A stretch of 64,000 bases of DNA from an uncultured Clostridium sp. (GCA_934717555.1 CAKUYY010000001.1:62001-126000), one strand, 5' to 3'; shown: positions 33,684-43,260, counted from the stretch's first letter. Translations and numbers: made by a program. The notes: generated by a model not told the origin, from the letters alone.

Positions 33684-33736
33684 CCCGTAATGGTATGAAC
33701 AAGAAATATCATAAAAAGGAAAAGAGGTCTATCATC

Positions 33737-33970
33737 ATGAGAATTTGTAAAAAGGCGTTGGGTGTTTTGGCCAGTGTGTTGACATTGGCGCTGCTTTTTG
33801 CGGGAGTTCCCGCGGGTGGTGCTGTCCCGCAGGGGTTTGTACAGACAGGGGATTATATTCCCTATGTGCTGATCGGCGCCGTTGTAGTGGCGTGCATTGT
33901 CATTATCCTTCTTCTGGTCTTTAGGAAGAAACCAAAAGATGATGATCAAGATCCCAAAGATCCCGAATAA
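33737..33970 (+). CDS. Small membrane protein with signal peptide
   Basis: 77 residues from the ATG at 33737 (GAGG nine bases upstream; an earlier ATG at 33695 lacks a site). Signal peptide MRICKKALGVLASVLTLALL with a cut near AGGA, a short outer loop (GFVQTGDYIPYV), a membrane helix and a charged tail (RKKPKDDDQDPKDPE). The QTGD before the helix recalls a sorting signal, but the Pro is missing and the tail is acidic. Function unknown. Confidence 0.6.
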   Translation: MRICKKALGVLASVLTLALLFAGVPAGGAVPQGFVQTGDYIPYVLIGAVVVACIVIILLLVFRKKPKDDDQDPKDPE

Positions 33971-33979
33971 ATGAAGCAA

Positions 33980-34016
33980 GAAGGCCCGTTGATTTGCCAT
34001 ATCAACGGGCCTTCCT
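33980..34016 (+). terminator. Hairpin terminator
   Basis: AAGGCCCGTTGAT, loop TTGCCAT, ATCAACGGGCCTT; weak T-run. Confidence 0.65.
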
Positions 34017-34224
34017 GCCTGTTTCAGGGAGTAATAAATTAAGAAGCTTGTGAGGTATGCTGTCCCGCGGGGCAGCACAAAACAAAAAATGCTTTTATGG
34101 ATATCCTTATAGGAGAACAAATTTCACTATTTGCAGATTGCCTTATCCTGTTAGGCAATAGTTGGATTGGGCAATGAGAAGCGATCTGCTGCGGAGAAAG
34201 ATACCACTAGGCGGTAGACCATAG

Positions 34225-34253
34225 TTGCAAGGAAAGATTCAAACTGTTATAAT
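34225..34253 (+). promoter_or_regulatory. Sigma-A promoter of glycosyltransferase unit
   Basis: TTGCAA (34225-34230), 17 bp, TATAAT (34248-34253). The leader to 34403 is about 140 nt with a small GAATAG/CTATTC hairpin. The spacer 34017-34224 shows nothing else. Confidence 0.75.
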
Positions 34254-34402
34254 TCCCATCAAAGGAGTTTGTTTGGCGTAAAAAACAGGAGGGATGGAGA
34301 ATAGAGCCAAGAAAGCTATTCTAGTTCCAAGTTCTCTGTCTGATGAGGCTCTTTTGTTTTTGTGAAGGCGATATGCCTCAGATAGGAAAAGGGGGGACGG
34401 CT

Positions 34403-35365
34403 GTGGAGCGTCCTGTAGTGAGCGTGGCGATGATCACTTACCGGCAGGAGCGCTATATCCGGGAAGCTATGGACAGTGTCCTGTGTCAACGGATTTCAGT
34501 GCCCTGGGAGGTTGTTGTGGGAGAAGATGCGTCTCCGGATCACACCGGCAAAATCCTGATGGAATATAGGGAAAAAGATCCGCAGCATATCCACCTGTTT
34601 CTCAGGAAAGCAAACTTAGGGGCCACAAGAAACCTATATGAGGTATTACAGGCATGCACGGGCCGTTATATTGCCCTGTTAGAAGGGGATGATTACTGGA
34701 TCGACCCGGATAAAATACAGAAACAAGTGGACTATCTGGAGAGCCATCCGGAGGCGGTCGCCTGTACCCACCGTTGCCTGTTTGTAGATGAATATAGCCG
34801 TCCCATTGCCAAAATACCGGTGAACGCCTGGTTTTATTCAGGGAGCCGTTATACCTTTGCGGAATTTTGCCGCAGGGAAATGCCGGGACAGGTGGGGACC
34901 TTAGTGATGCGGAATATTTTTCAGAATCCTCAGTATGATAACCGGATTTTATATCAAGCGCATCCCATCGTGGGGGATAGGACATTGTTTATGTTATTGG
35001 CGGCCCAAGGCGATATCCATTGCCTGCGGGAAGTGATGGGATGTTACCGGATGGTCCAGCAGGCAGACGCCTCCAACTGGATTTCCCAGAGCGCGCGGCG
35101 CAATGTGTTGGACGGCAATGTCCGGTACCTATGTGCGCTGGAGGAATACTGCCGGTCGGAATTAAAACGCCCAGTTTCCTTTGAGGAGACAAAGCGGGAA
35201 TATTATGGGCAGGCATTCTGCAAAATGCTCCGGCATCCTTCCCGGGGAAACCTTGCCGTAGTATGGAAGATTTTACAGATGAGCCGTCGCCCGGTTTCCC
35301 TATTCTGTAGTGGAATCGTACATTTGGCAGGTTCCATTCCCCGGTTTCTCTATGGGAAAAAGTGA
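34403..35365 (+). CDS. Glycosyltransferase family 2
   Basis: GT-A inverting glycosyltransferase, 320 residues from the GTG at 34403 (AAAGGGGGG upstream); the frame is open from an ATG at 34343 without a good site. Seen: VSVAMITYRQERYIREAMDS, EVVVGEDASPDHT, and ALLEGDDYWIDPDK with the DD of the GT2 metal motif. It leads a three-gene unit with a ferredoxin-type oxidoreductase and a polysaccharide pyruvyltransferase, so it likely acts on a surface glycan. Confidence 0.88.
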   Translation: MERPVVSVAMITYRQERYIREAMDSVLCQRISVPWEVVVGEDASPDHTGKILMEYREKDPQHIHLFLRKANLGATRNLYEVLQACTGRYIALLEGDDYWIDPDKIQKQVDYLESHPEAVACTHRCLFVDEYSRPIAKIPVNAWFYSGSRYTFAEFCRREMPGQVGTLVMRNIFQNPQYDNRILYQAHPIVGDRTLFMLLAAQGDIHCLREVMGCYRMVQQADASNWISQSARRNVLDGNVRYLCALEEYCRSELKRPVSFEETKREYYGQAFCKMLRHPSRGNLAVVWKILQMSRRPVSLFCSGIVHLAGSIPRFLYGKK

Positions 35366-35464
35366 CTTTTTCTTCTTTTGGATCGATAAAAAAGTAAAAG
35401 AATTTTTCAGTCGAAATAAGAGAGGTATTTGGCCGGAAAAGGATGTCAAAAGGAGAGAGAAAGA

Positions 35465-36589
35465 ATGAAGATTTGTGAGGGGAATTGTATACAGTGCGGG
35501 GTGTGCCTAGCTGTGTGCCCGCAGCGATGCATTACCTGGAGGGAAACCCCATGGGGAGAAAAAGAGCCGGAAATAAAGGAGTCGGAATGCATACAGTGCG
35601 GGATTTGTTCCCGCCGATGTCCAGCCAACCGGACTCCCAACGCCATGAGGCCCATGGAAGTATACGCGGCGTATAGCCTGGACCCGGAAGAAAGGAAAAG
35701 CTGCTCTTCTGGGGGTGCCGCTTGTGTTTTTTCGAGAGAGGTGATCCGGCGCGGCGGCGTAGTATTTGGCGCCGCATTTGGACCAGGGGGAAAGGTAAGC
35801 CATCGCGGTGTTTCCCAAGAGGACGGTTTACAGGCATTCAAAGGTTCCAAATACTTGCAGAGTGATTTGGAAGGGGTATTTCTCCAAATCAAAAAACGAT
35901 TGATGCGGGACCAAAATGTGCTTTTTATTGGAACCCCCTGCCAGATAGACGGGTTATACGCTTTTTTAGGAGGCCGGTTTGAACGGCTTACTACCATTGA
36001 CTTTGTGTGCCATGGTGCTCCCGCCCCTGTCTTTTTTCAGGAACATCTGGCCTTTTTGGAACAGAAAGCGGGAAAGCAAAGCGATGAGATTTCCTTCCGA
36101 GGGGAAAATGGGTATTGTTTAACACTATCCTGCCAGGGGATTCCTTTTTATCAAAGGAAAAAAGAAGATGACCTCTATTATCTGGCGTTTCTCTCCAATT
36201 TGCTCACCCGGGATTGCTGTTTACAATGCCCCTATGCCAGTACGGCGAGGGTGTCCGATCTCACGGTAGGGGATTTTTGGGGCCTGGGGGAGAAGCTGCC
36301 GTTTGATGGGGATCAGAAAGACGGGGTTTCCCTGATTTTGGTGAATACCCGGAAAGGACAGCGCTTGTTGGAAATCTGTAAAAAAGACCTATTCCTCAGA
36401 AAAAGGGAACTGGAAGAGGCCAGAAGGGGAAACAAACAGTTGCAGGGGCCTCCGCAACCCCATCCCAAAAGGGAGCTGTTCCGGAAACGTTATATCCGCC
36501 TGGGATTTGAGCAGGCTGCAGTGCGCACGTTGCCAACAAACTGGAGGCCTTTTTGGGGAAAAAGAGGCGGAGAGGATACTCAACGATGA
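35465..36589 (+). CDS. 4Fe-4S / coenzyme F420 hydrogenase beta-like protein
   Basis: Iron-sulfur flavoprotein-like enzyme, 374 residues. Two 4Fe-4S ferredoxin motifs at the N-terminus (CIQCGVCLAVCP and CIQCGICSRRCP), then the FrhB N and C domains (SCSSGGAACVFSREVIRRG, FIGTPCQIDGLY, DFVCHGAPAP, TVGDFWGLG). Such proteins occur beside polysaccharide pyruvyltransferases in capsule loci of gut bacteria; the reaction is not established to my knowledge. The ATG at 35465 follows AGGAGAGAG. Overlaps the next gene (ATGA). Confidence 0.88.
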   Translation: MKICEGNCIQCGVCLAVCPQRCITWRETPWGEKEPEIKESECIQCGICSRRCPANRTPNAMRPMEVYAAYSLDPEERKSCSSGGAACVFSREVIRRGGVVFGAAFGPGGKVSHRGVSQEDGLQAFKGSKYLQSDLEGVFLQIKKRLMRDQNVLFIGTPCQIDGLYAFLGGRFERLTTIDFVCHGAPAPVFFQEHLAFLEQKAGKQSDEISFRGENGYCLTLSCQGIPFYQRKKEDDLYYLAFLSNLLTRDCCLQCPYASTARVSDLTVGDFWGLGEKLPFDGDQKDGVSLILVNTRKGQRLLEICKKDLFLRKRELEEARRGNKQLQGPPQPHPKRELFRKRYIRLGFEQAAVRTLPTNWRPFWGKRGGEDTQR

Positions 36590-37692
36590 GAATTGGTATT
36601 TTATCGATGCAAAGGATCTGTAACTACGGGTCTTTTTTGCAGGCATGGGCCCTACAACATCTATTACAGGGAATGGGGCATGAAGTTTGTTTTGTGGATT
36701 ATACGCCGGGTCCGGTGCTCTGTCCAGAGCACCGGCCTCCTTTTTTTCATTTTTTAAAAGGAAAACTTCGTTCCCTGTGGCAGATGAGAAGCCGCCACAG
36801 CCGAATGCTGCGCAAAAAAGAACGGAATGAGGAATTTCAGGAAATTTTTCAAAGAGAATACCTGCCTCTATTGGGGCTTACCAGTCAAAGGAACTGCCAT
36901 ACTCCAGTGGACCTTTTGGTTATCGGCAGCGATGAAGTGTTTCATTGTACGCAAAGTAATCCACAGGTAGGATATGCAAAAGAATTATTTGGAGAAGGAA
37001 ATCAGGCGAAAAGAGTAGTCAGTTTTGCAGCCTCTTTCGGAACTACCACACTTTCCCTGCTCAAAGAAAAAGGGATTGATGGCGAGATTGAACAAATGCT
37101 GTCCTGTTTTTCTTCTCTTTCTGTCCGGGACAGGCATTCCTGGGAAATGGTGAAGGCGCTGACTGGACGGGAAGCGTATATGCATATAGATCCAGTACTT
37201 TTGTATGATTTTTCTCAAGAGATACCAAAAGAGACCGTTTGCAAGGATACGATCATCGTGTACGCCTATTCCGGCAGAATGCAGGCGCGGGAGATTGCCG
37301 CGATTCAGGACTTTGCGGTAAAACATAAAAAAGAGCTGGTATCCATAGGGACCTATCAGCCTTTTTGTCAAAAGAACTTATCCCATGTTTCTCCTTTTTC
37401 ATTGTTGGCTTATATAAGGGATGCAGATTTTATCATAACCGATACTTTTCACGGTTGCGTATATGCCCTGAAATATCACAAGCCTTTTTGTGTCTTTTCG
37501 CGTCCTACCAATCGGGAAAAGATAGAAGGACTTCTAGAAATTTTTTGTGAAAAAAGTAGAAATATAGAAAAAATAGAAGATTTAGAAATGATATTAGGGC
37601 AATCTGTGAAAAAAGAAAAGAATAATTCCTTAATAAATAGAAAAAAATGGGAGGCGATCCAGTATTTAGAAAATCAATGCCAAGGTTTGTGA
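36586..37692 (+). CDS. Polysaccharide pyruvyl transferase family protein
   Basis: Polysaccharide pyruvyltransferase (PS_pyruv_trans) family, 368 residues. It would add a ketal-linked pyruvate from phosphoenolpyruvate to a sugar, giving negative charge. Seen: RICNYGSFLQAWALQHLLQG, LLVIGSDEVFHCTQSNP, SFAASFGT, and DADFIITDTFHGCVYALKYH with the conserved His. ATG at 36586 overlaps the previous stop; GGAGAGG upstream. Last gene of the trio. Confidence 0.9.
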   Translation: MRIGILSMQRICNYGSFLQAWALQHLLQGMGHEVCFVDYTPGPVLCPEHRPPFFHFLKGKLRSLWQMRSRHSRMLRKKERNEEFQEIFQREYLPLLGLTSQRNCHTPVDLLVIGSDEVFHCTQSNPQVGYAKELFGEGNQAKRVVSFAASFGTTTLSLLKEKGIDGEIEQMLSCFSSLSVRDRHSWEMVKALTGREAYMHIDPVLLYDFSQEIPKETVCKDTIIVYAYSGRMQAREIAAIQDFAVKHKKELVSIGTYQPFCQKNLSHVSPFSLLAYIRDADFIITDTFHGCVYALKYHKPFCVFSRPTNREKIEGLLEIFCEKSRNIEKIEDLEMILGQSVKKEKNNSLINRKKWEAIQYLENQCQGL

Positions 37693-37735
37693 TACCTTCC
37701 CACAACAGTGTTATATCTTTATGATTGAGCTGGGA

Positions 37736-37763
37736 TTGCGAAAAGAAAAAATAACAGTATAAT
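37736..37763 (+). promoter_or_regulatory. Sigma-A promoter of repeat-lysozyme gene
   Basis: TTGCGA (37736-37741), 16 bp, TATAAT (37758-37763). Confidence 0.7.
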
Positions 37764-37827
37764 AGTAATATATACAGAAAAACCAGATATTGGCAGAAAA
37801 GCAACACAAAAAGGAAGGAAAAAAGCC

Positions 37828-40800
37828 ATGAAAACAGCAAAACGTTTGGCAAGTCTGCTGTTGTGCTTCGTATTGTTGACGGCGTTTTTGGCCGGGACAG
37901 TGAACGTACAGGCGCAGACAGGCGGGGAGCTGTCGATAGACAGCTTTTCCCTGGATCTTTCTTCCCCCCAGCCAGCGGGCAGTGAACTGACGATGACAGC
38001 CAGTGGAAGTGGTGGGACGGGAGGATTGCAATACAAATTTTCCTATGAAAAGGATGGGGCCTGGGTGCGTATCCAGGATTACTCTAAGTCATCGTCCGCC
38101 ACATGGAGACCTCCGGAGCCGGGGAATTATACCATAACGGTGTTTATCAAAGACAGTTCCGGGACGGAAATCGCCAAGGGAATCCCCTTCACGGCGGAAG
38201 ACCCAATTCCGATAGAAGTGACATCTTTCACCGTGGATCCTTCTTCTTCGCAGCCGGCGGGTTCTGTGGTTTCCCTTGCGGCATCGGCCAGCGGCGGACA
38301 AGGGGAATTTCAATATAAGTTTTCCTACGAGAAGGATGGCAAATGGGTGCGTATCCAGGATTTTTCCCCATCCTCTCAGGCGCAGTGGGTTCCCATGTCT
38401 CCCGGGGATTATACGCTGATGGTATTTGTACAGGACGGCGCCGGCACGGAAGAGGTAAAATCAGCCCGGTTTCACGTGACCGATCCCCCGGTCCTTCAAG
38501 TGGATTCCATCACGGTCGATCCCGCTTCCATCGGACAGGTGGGAGAGGAAGTGACCCTACACGCCAAAGGCAGCGGAGGGGCAGGAAAGCTTCAATATAA
38601 GTTTTCTTATGAGAAAGACGGGGCTTGGGTGCGTATCCAGGATTACTCCTTTTCCGATACCGCTCAATGGCAATTAAAGGAACCCGGGGAGTACACAGCT
38701 ACCGTGTTTATTAAGGATGGTACCGGACAGGAAATTGCCAAAGGGACTTCTTTTTCAGTAGAAGAGGGGCCGGCTCCTGAAATTACACAGGTATCGGTGG
38801 ATAAAACCTCCCCGCAGCCAGCGGGCAATGCTTTACAAATTTCCGCCCAGGCGACCAGCGGGGTTGGTCCCTTGCGCTATAAGTTTTCTTATGAAAAAGA
38901 CGGGGCTTGGGTGCGTATCCAGGATTATTCGTCTTCCCGTACAGCCACTTGGATTCCTCAGGAGCCGGGCGACTACCAGGTAGTGGCCTTTGTAAAGGAC
39001 AGCCAGGGAATAGAAGTGGCCAAAGGGGTGGATTTCCAGATCACAGAGGCCATCCCTCTTCGGGTTACCTCATTTGTTGCAGATCCCCAGTCCCCGCAGT
39101 ATACAGGTACGTCCATTCGCCTGACGGCAGAAGCGGAGGGGGACGGAGAACTGTCCTATCAGTTCCTGTACCGGACAGACGGCCCTTGGCAGAAAATACA
39201 GGGATATTCTTCCGACAATACGGCGGTTTGGGAGCCAAAATCTGCTGGCACTTATTCTCTGGCAGTTTCCGTAAAAAATGAGGAGGGGCAGGAGATCACC
39301 CAGATCCTGCCTTATGAGATAAAATCGAAGGCCCCGATTACGATTGAGAATTTTGAAGCGAACCTCCCGTCCCCTCAGCTGACAGGGACTGAAATCCAGT
39401 TAAATGCTTCCGCCAGCGGTGGAGAGGGAAAGCTGCAATACCGTTTCGCCTATCAGAAGGACGGGAAATGGATCACATTGCAGGATACTTCCTTTTCCAG
39501 TTCCATGACTTGGATTCCCAAAACAGCAGGCAGCTATACCTTGGGCGTCTTTGTAACAGATGAAACGGGAAGCGAAGAGAGCAAAACCATGGAATTCCAG
39601 GTTCGTTCCCCGGAGCCTATAGAAATTAATCATTTGGCGGCCTCTCCAGAGGGGAGCCAGACGTTAGGCGGGCAGATCGCCCTAGCGGCATCCGCTTCCG
39701 GCGGGGAAGGGACGTTGCGCTACCGTTTCGCTTATCAGAAGAGCGGGGAAGAATGGATCACCATTCAGGAGTATTCCTCTGGAAAGACCGCCCTTTGGAC
39801 CCCGGAACAAGCGGGAGAGTATCAAATTGCCGTTTTTGTCAAGGACAGTTTGGGCAATGAAGAACAGACAGTCATCCCGTATGTCATAGAAGAGCCAGAT
39901 CCGGTGGAAATCACGGAATTCCAGATTGACCACGACTCCCCCCAGCAGCCAGGGACTTCTATTTCCCTTTCCGCTTCCGCGAAAGGGGGAGTAGGAGACT
40001 ATGAATACCGTTTTGGCTATCAGGAAGGGGATCACTGGGTTTACCTCGGGGATTACTCTGAGAAAAACTATATCACATGGGTTCCCACGCAGCCAGGGAC
40101 CTATGTATTGGCCGCTTTTGCCAAAGACCGTTTGGGGGCCGAAGGTCAGGCTACCGCGGAATTTGCCATTGAGGACAGAGAGGAACCTTTAGAGATCACA
40201 GAGTTTTCCACAGAACAGAGTTCCCCCCAATTGGAAGGAAGTTCTGTCCGTATGACAGCGCAGGCCCAGGGGGCGGATGGTTCTTATGAATACCAATTTT
40301 CCTACCAGAAGGTAGGAGAGGATTGGTCTACCATCCAGGATTATTCTGATTCTAACAATGCAGTCTGGACCCCTCAGGAAGCGGGCCTTTATATCCTGCG
40401 GATATCGGTACGCAGCGGGGAACAGGAAGCGTCCCAGACAATAGAAAATTATGTAATCAACCGGTATATCGCGGACGATACCGGAGGGATAACCCTTACC
40501 GGTTCCACCCGTTCAGTGCCTGCCGGAAAAAGTCTGTATATCAAGGCAGGGTCTTCTAATGTAAAATGGACCACCAATAATCCCTCTATTGCCACAGTCT
40601 CCAAGGAAGGGTACATCTTAGGGGTAAATCCAGGAGAAGTACGGATCGTAGCATATGACGATTCTGGGAACAGGGTTTCCTGCTACATAACGGTAGAGGA
40701 AGCACAGCCAGTCAAATTTTCCTATACTTCGCCCAATATTGTGCCCAAAAACGGAGAAGTCACGCTGGTGGCTATTACAGACTTGGAGCGTTCCATGGTA

Positions 40801-41850
40801 GAATTTGATGTGGAACAAAACGGAGGGACCACTTCCGTAAGGGCCACGGAAAAGATCCGGGATGGAGATACCTATAAATGGACCGCTAAAATGCAGGTAA
40901 ACAGCGCGGGCGTCTTTACCGTAAAGGCGTATTCCAAGATAGGGGATGGCGGCTGGGAGACCTGCGACGACGGCAAGACCAACATTTTTGTCACCAATTC
41001 CACCGATGTCATTACCACCCGGGTGGAGGAAAGGCGGGCAAGCGACCGATGCCTGGACTTTATCGCGACCTGTGAGGGGTTCTCTTCCCAAGTATATCCG
41101 GACACGTTGGCCAATAATATCCCCACAGTCGCTTATGGATACGTATTTTATCCCGGGGATACCTTCTATAACAACATTACCAAGGATGAAGGATGGGCGT
41201 TGCTGGTTCAGGAAACCAACAGGGGAGGATATACCACATCGGTGAACCGTTTCCTGATGGACAATGAAATCCGTTGCAATCAGCAGCAGTTTGATTCCCT
41301 AATCAGCTTTTCTTACAATGTGGGAACCGGATGGATTACCAGCAGCAGTACCCAGGATTTGCGCAACATCCTGCTGCGGGCGCGGTCCACCAACCCCGGT
41401 CCGGGTACAGGAGGTTCCACCATCACCACAGGAATTGTCAGCGGGGGCGGACAGGGCATCAATGTCCGTTCCGGTCCGGGGACCAATTACCCAGTCTTAT
41501 ATGCGCTCAGCGACGGTACGGTCGTTCAATTGATTGATGAAACCAAATATAATGGAGATTGGTACAAACTGAAAACAAAAGATGGAAGCGCTGCCTATTG
41601 CCATTCCGATTATATTGTTAACGTAGTGACCACAGGGGACTCTGGCGGTACAGGGGAACTGGACCTGAATTATGTAGATCAGGATGCCCTGATTACAGAG
41701 ATGTCCTCCTGGCATCATGCGGGCGGCAAATGTGTTTTGGGATTGCTGACCAGGCGGTTTGATGAGTTGGAAATCTTTTTATACGGAGAGTATAACCGTG
41801 GTTACCAATTGAGCAACCATGATTTCCCGATTCCCGATTGCTATCAATAG
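37828..41850 (+). CDS. Secreted repeat protein with GH24 lysozyme and inserted SH3b
   Basis: Secreted protein of 1340 residues. Signal peptide 1-32 (LLLCFVLLTAFLAGTVNVQA). Nine tandem repeats of about 94 residues (35-881), Ig-like Y_Y_Y type; the first four share KFSYEKDGAWVRIQD almost unchanged. Then a BIG2-like domain (890-965), another beta domain, and a GH24 (T4-type) lysozyme from 1072 with Glu1083, Asp1092 and Thr1100 matching the T4 Glu/Asp/Thr triad. An SH3b domain (1202-1266, INVRSGPGTNYPVLY) sits inside the lysozyme, whose last helices resume at about 1286-1323 (WHHAGGKCVLGLLTRRFDEL). No sortase signal. Likely a wall-acting muramidase on a long stalk. Confidence 0.88.
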   Translation: MKTAKRLASLLLCFVLLTAFLAGTVNVQAQTGGELSIDSFSLDLSSPQPAGSELTMTASGSGGTGGLQYKFSYEKDGAWVRIQDYSKSSSATWRPPEPGNYTITVFIKDSSGTEIAKGIPFTAEDPIPIEVTSFTVDPSSSQPAGSVVSLAASASGGQGEFQYKFSYEKDGKWVRIQDFSPSSQAQWVPMSPGDYTLMVFVQDGAGTEEVKSARFHVTDPPVLQVDSITVDPASIGQVGEEVTLHAKGSGGAGKLQYKFSYEKDGAWVRIQDYSFSDTAQWQLKEPGEYTATVFIKDGTGQEIAKGTSFSVEEGPAPEITQVSVDKTSPQPAGNALQISAQATSGVGPLRYKFSYEKDGAWVRIQDYSSSRTATWIPQEPGDYQVVAFVKDSQGIEVAKGVDFQITEAIPLRVTSFVADPQSPQYTGTSIRLTAEAEGDGELSYQFLYRTDGPWQKIQGYSSDNTAVWEPKSAGTYSLAVSVKNEEGQEITQILPYEIKSKAPITIENFEANLPSPQLTGTEIQLNASASGGEGKLQYRFAYQKDGKWITLQDTSFSSSMTWIPKTAGSYTLGVFVTDETGSEESKTMEFQVRSPEPIEINHLAASPEGSQTLGGQIALAASASGGEGTLRYRFAYQKSGEEWITIQEYSSGKTALWTPEQAGEYQIAVFVKDSLGNEEQTVIPYVIEEPDPVEITEFQIDHDSPQQPGTSISLSASAKGGVGDYEYRFGYQEGDHWVYLGDYSEKNYITWVPTQPGTYVLAAFAKDRLGAEGQATAEFAIEDREEPLEITEFSTEQSSPQLEGSSVRMTAQAQGADGSYEYQFSYQKVGEDWSTIQDYSDSNNAVWTPQEAGLYILRISVRSGEQEASQTIENYVINRYIADDTGGITLTGSTRSVPAGKSLYIKAGSSNVKWTTNNPSIATVSKEGYILGVNPGEVRIVAYDDSGNRVSCYITVEEAQPVKFSYTSPNIVPKNGEVTLVAITDLERSMVEFDVEQNGGTTSVRATEKIRDGDTYKWTAKMQVNSAGVFTVKAYSKIGDGGWETCDDGKTNIFVTNSTDVITTRVEERRASDRCLDFIATCEGFSSQVYPDTLANNIPTVAYGYVFYPGDTFYNNITKDEGWALLVQETNRGGYTTSVNRFLMDNEIRCNQQQFDSLISFSYNVGTGWITSSSTQDLRNILLRARSTNPGPGTGGSTITTGIVSGGGQGINVRSGPGTNYPVLYALSDGTVVQLIDETKYNGDWYKLKTKDGSAAYCHSDYIVNVVTTGDSGGTGELDLNYVDQDALITEMSSWHHAGGKCVLGLLTRRFDELEIFLYGEYNRGYQLSNHDFPIPDCYQ

Positions 41851-41881
41851 TTAGGGAGAGGGCAATACCTTTCTAGGATAG

Positions 41882-41920
41882 GAAAAAGCCTTACGACTTC
41901 TGTGTAAGGCTTTTTCTTTT
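41882..41920 (+). terminator. Terminator after repeat-lysozyme gene
   Basis: AAAAAGCCTTAC, loop, GTAAGGCTTTTT, CTTTTTC. Confidence 0.85.
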
Positions 41921-42022
41921 TCAGGATATCAGTTTTGCTACAGCAATAGAGAAATAGAAAGTCTTTTACATATTGGAATAAGGGCATAGGACAACTTCAA
42001 AATTCAGGAAGGAGTTTCTTTT

Positions 42023-42496
42023 ATGGAAATGAGGAGAAAAGACCGTAAACTGGATGAGCAGGTTGCGGTTTCTTTACTCGAACACTGTGAATACGCCGTA
42101 TTGAGTACCATAGGTGAGGATGGTAACCCGTATGGTATCCCCATTTCCCCTGTACTAGAGGGGAAAAATCTATATTTCCACTGCGCTTTAGAAGGGACAA
42201 AGCTGCAAAATATAAGGAACCATCCTGCGGTTTGCATTACCTGCGTGGGAGAAACCAGGCTGGTACCGGAGAAATTTACCACCGAATACCAGTCAGCTAT
42301 TGCCTTTGGCACCGCCAGTATGGTGGAGGATGAAGAAGAAAAGGTCAGAATCTTGTATTTGCTGTGTCAGAAATATGCGGCCTCGAATTTGGACGCTTTT
42401 GACCGGGAGGTAAAAAGATCCCTCCATAGGACCGGTATCTGTAAGATTGCAATCACTGAATGGTCCGCAAAAGGTAAACGGGTAAACCGTTCATAA
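42023..42496 (+). CDS. Pyridoxamine 5'-phosphate oxidase-like flavoprotein (NimA-like)
   Basis: FMN-binding split-barrel protein of 157 residues, NimA/PNPOx-like group. Seen: MRRKDRKL start, YAVLSTIGEDGNPYGIPISP flavin-binding strand pair, LYFHCALEGTKLQNIRNHPA and CITCVGETRLVPEKFTTEY. Members reduce nitroaromatics or other small oxidants with FMN; the true substrate is usually unknown. AAGGAG lies 11 nt before the ATG. Single-gene unit. Confidence 0.88.
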   Translation: MEMRRKDRKLDEQVAVSLLEHCEYAVLSTIGEDGNPYGIPISPVLEGKNLYFHCALEGTKLQNIRNHPAVCITCVGETRLVPEKFTTEYQSAIAFGTASMVEDEEEKVRILYLLCQKYAASNLDAFDREVKRSLHRTGICKIAITEWSAKGKRVNRS

Positions 42497-42504
42497 ATTT
42501 TTAC

Positions 42505-42554
42505 AATAACAGGCCCCCTTTCCACAACTTATGGAAAGGGGGCCTGTTATTGGT
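42505..42554. terminator. Bidirectional terminator
   Basis: AATAACAGGCCCCCTTTCCA and its complement around CAACT; serves the flavoprotein gene (+) and the TrkA pair (-). Confidence 0.85.
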
Positions 42555-42587
42555 TGGAAAAATATCCCACCATACAGATGGAATGTT

Positions 42588-43244
42588 TTATTTAAATAGT
42601 TTGATCAGTTCCTTCTGGCTGTCTCCATCGCAAACAGCCACGATCTCATCCCCTGAAAAGATGATGGTATCGCCTTGTGGGATAATCAGCTTTTCCCTGC
42701 GCACTAAGGAGACAATCAAAGAGGACTTGGGCATAGGCACGTCTTTGAGCGCTACATTATTTAAAGAAGAGTGTTCCGGCAGTGTAAAGGTACAGATGGA
42801 GGCCTTTCCCCGGTTTAGGCTGGCTAACAAGTGCATTCCCACACTTTCGACCTGCTGTTCGATCATCCGGGTGATAATTTCCGTACTGCTCACGGCATGA
42901 TCCGCCCCTAGACGCCGCAGAGCTTCTAGGTTACGGGGATTATTGGCGCGGGCGATCACCCGGTTGACCAGGAATTTTTTCTTGGCCAGCTGGCAGGCCA
43001 CCAAGTTATTCTGGTCGCTGCCGGTTACAGCAATAAAATAGTCTGCCCGGCCCACGCCGGCGCGGGAAAGCACCTCGATTTCGGTACCATCCCCATTGAT
43101 CACTTCCGCATCCAGATCGTTGGCGATATGCAGACAGCGCATTTTATCCCGTTCAATCAGGATAACGGTATAATCCCGGTCCAGCATATTGCGCGCCAAA
43201 TGATAACCTAATTTTCCTCCGCCTACGATTACAATCTTTTTCAT
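42588..43244 (-). CDS. TrkA/KtrA-type K+ channel regulator (second)
   Basis: Cytosolic regulator of K+ uptake, 218 residues: RCK N-terminal Rossmann domain (IVIVGGGKLGYHLARNMLDR; Glu of LIERDK binds NAD(H)/nucleotide) and a RCK C-terminal domain (about 135-218). Such subunits form octameric rings gating a TrkH/KtrB membrane channel. It is the second of two tandem trkA-like genes, 16 bp apart; no channel gene is nearby. Confidence 0.9.
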   Translation of the reverse strand: MKKIVIVGGGKLGYHLARNMLDRDYTVILIERDKMRCLHIANDLDAEVINGDGTEIEVLSRAGVGRADYFIAVTGSDQNNLVACQLAKKKFLVNRVIARANNPRNLEALRRLGADHAVSSTEIITRMIEQQVESVGMHLLASLNRGKASICTFTLPEHSSLNNVALKDVPMPKSSLIVSLVRREKLIIPQGDTIIFSGDEIVAVCDGDSQKELIKLFK

Positions 43245-43260
43245 CTCGTTGTTCCTCCAT

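Noticed and set aside
37930..40470. Regular DNA repeats as a CRISPR array
   Set aside because: The repeat period is about 280 bp and the repeats are in-frame coding units of one protein.
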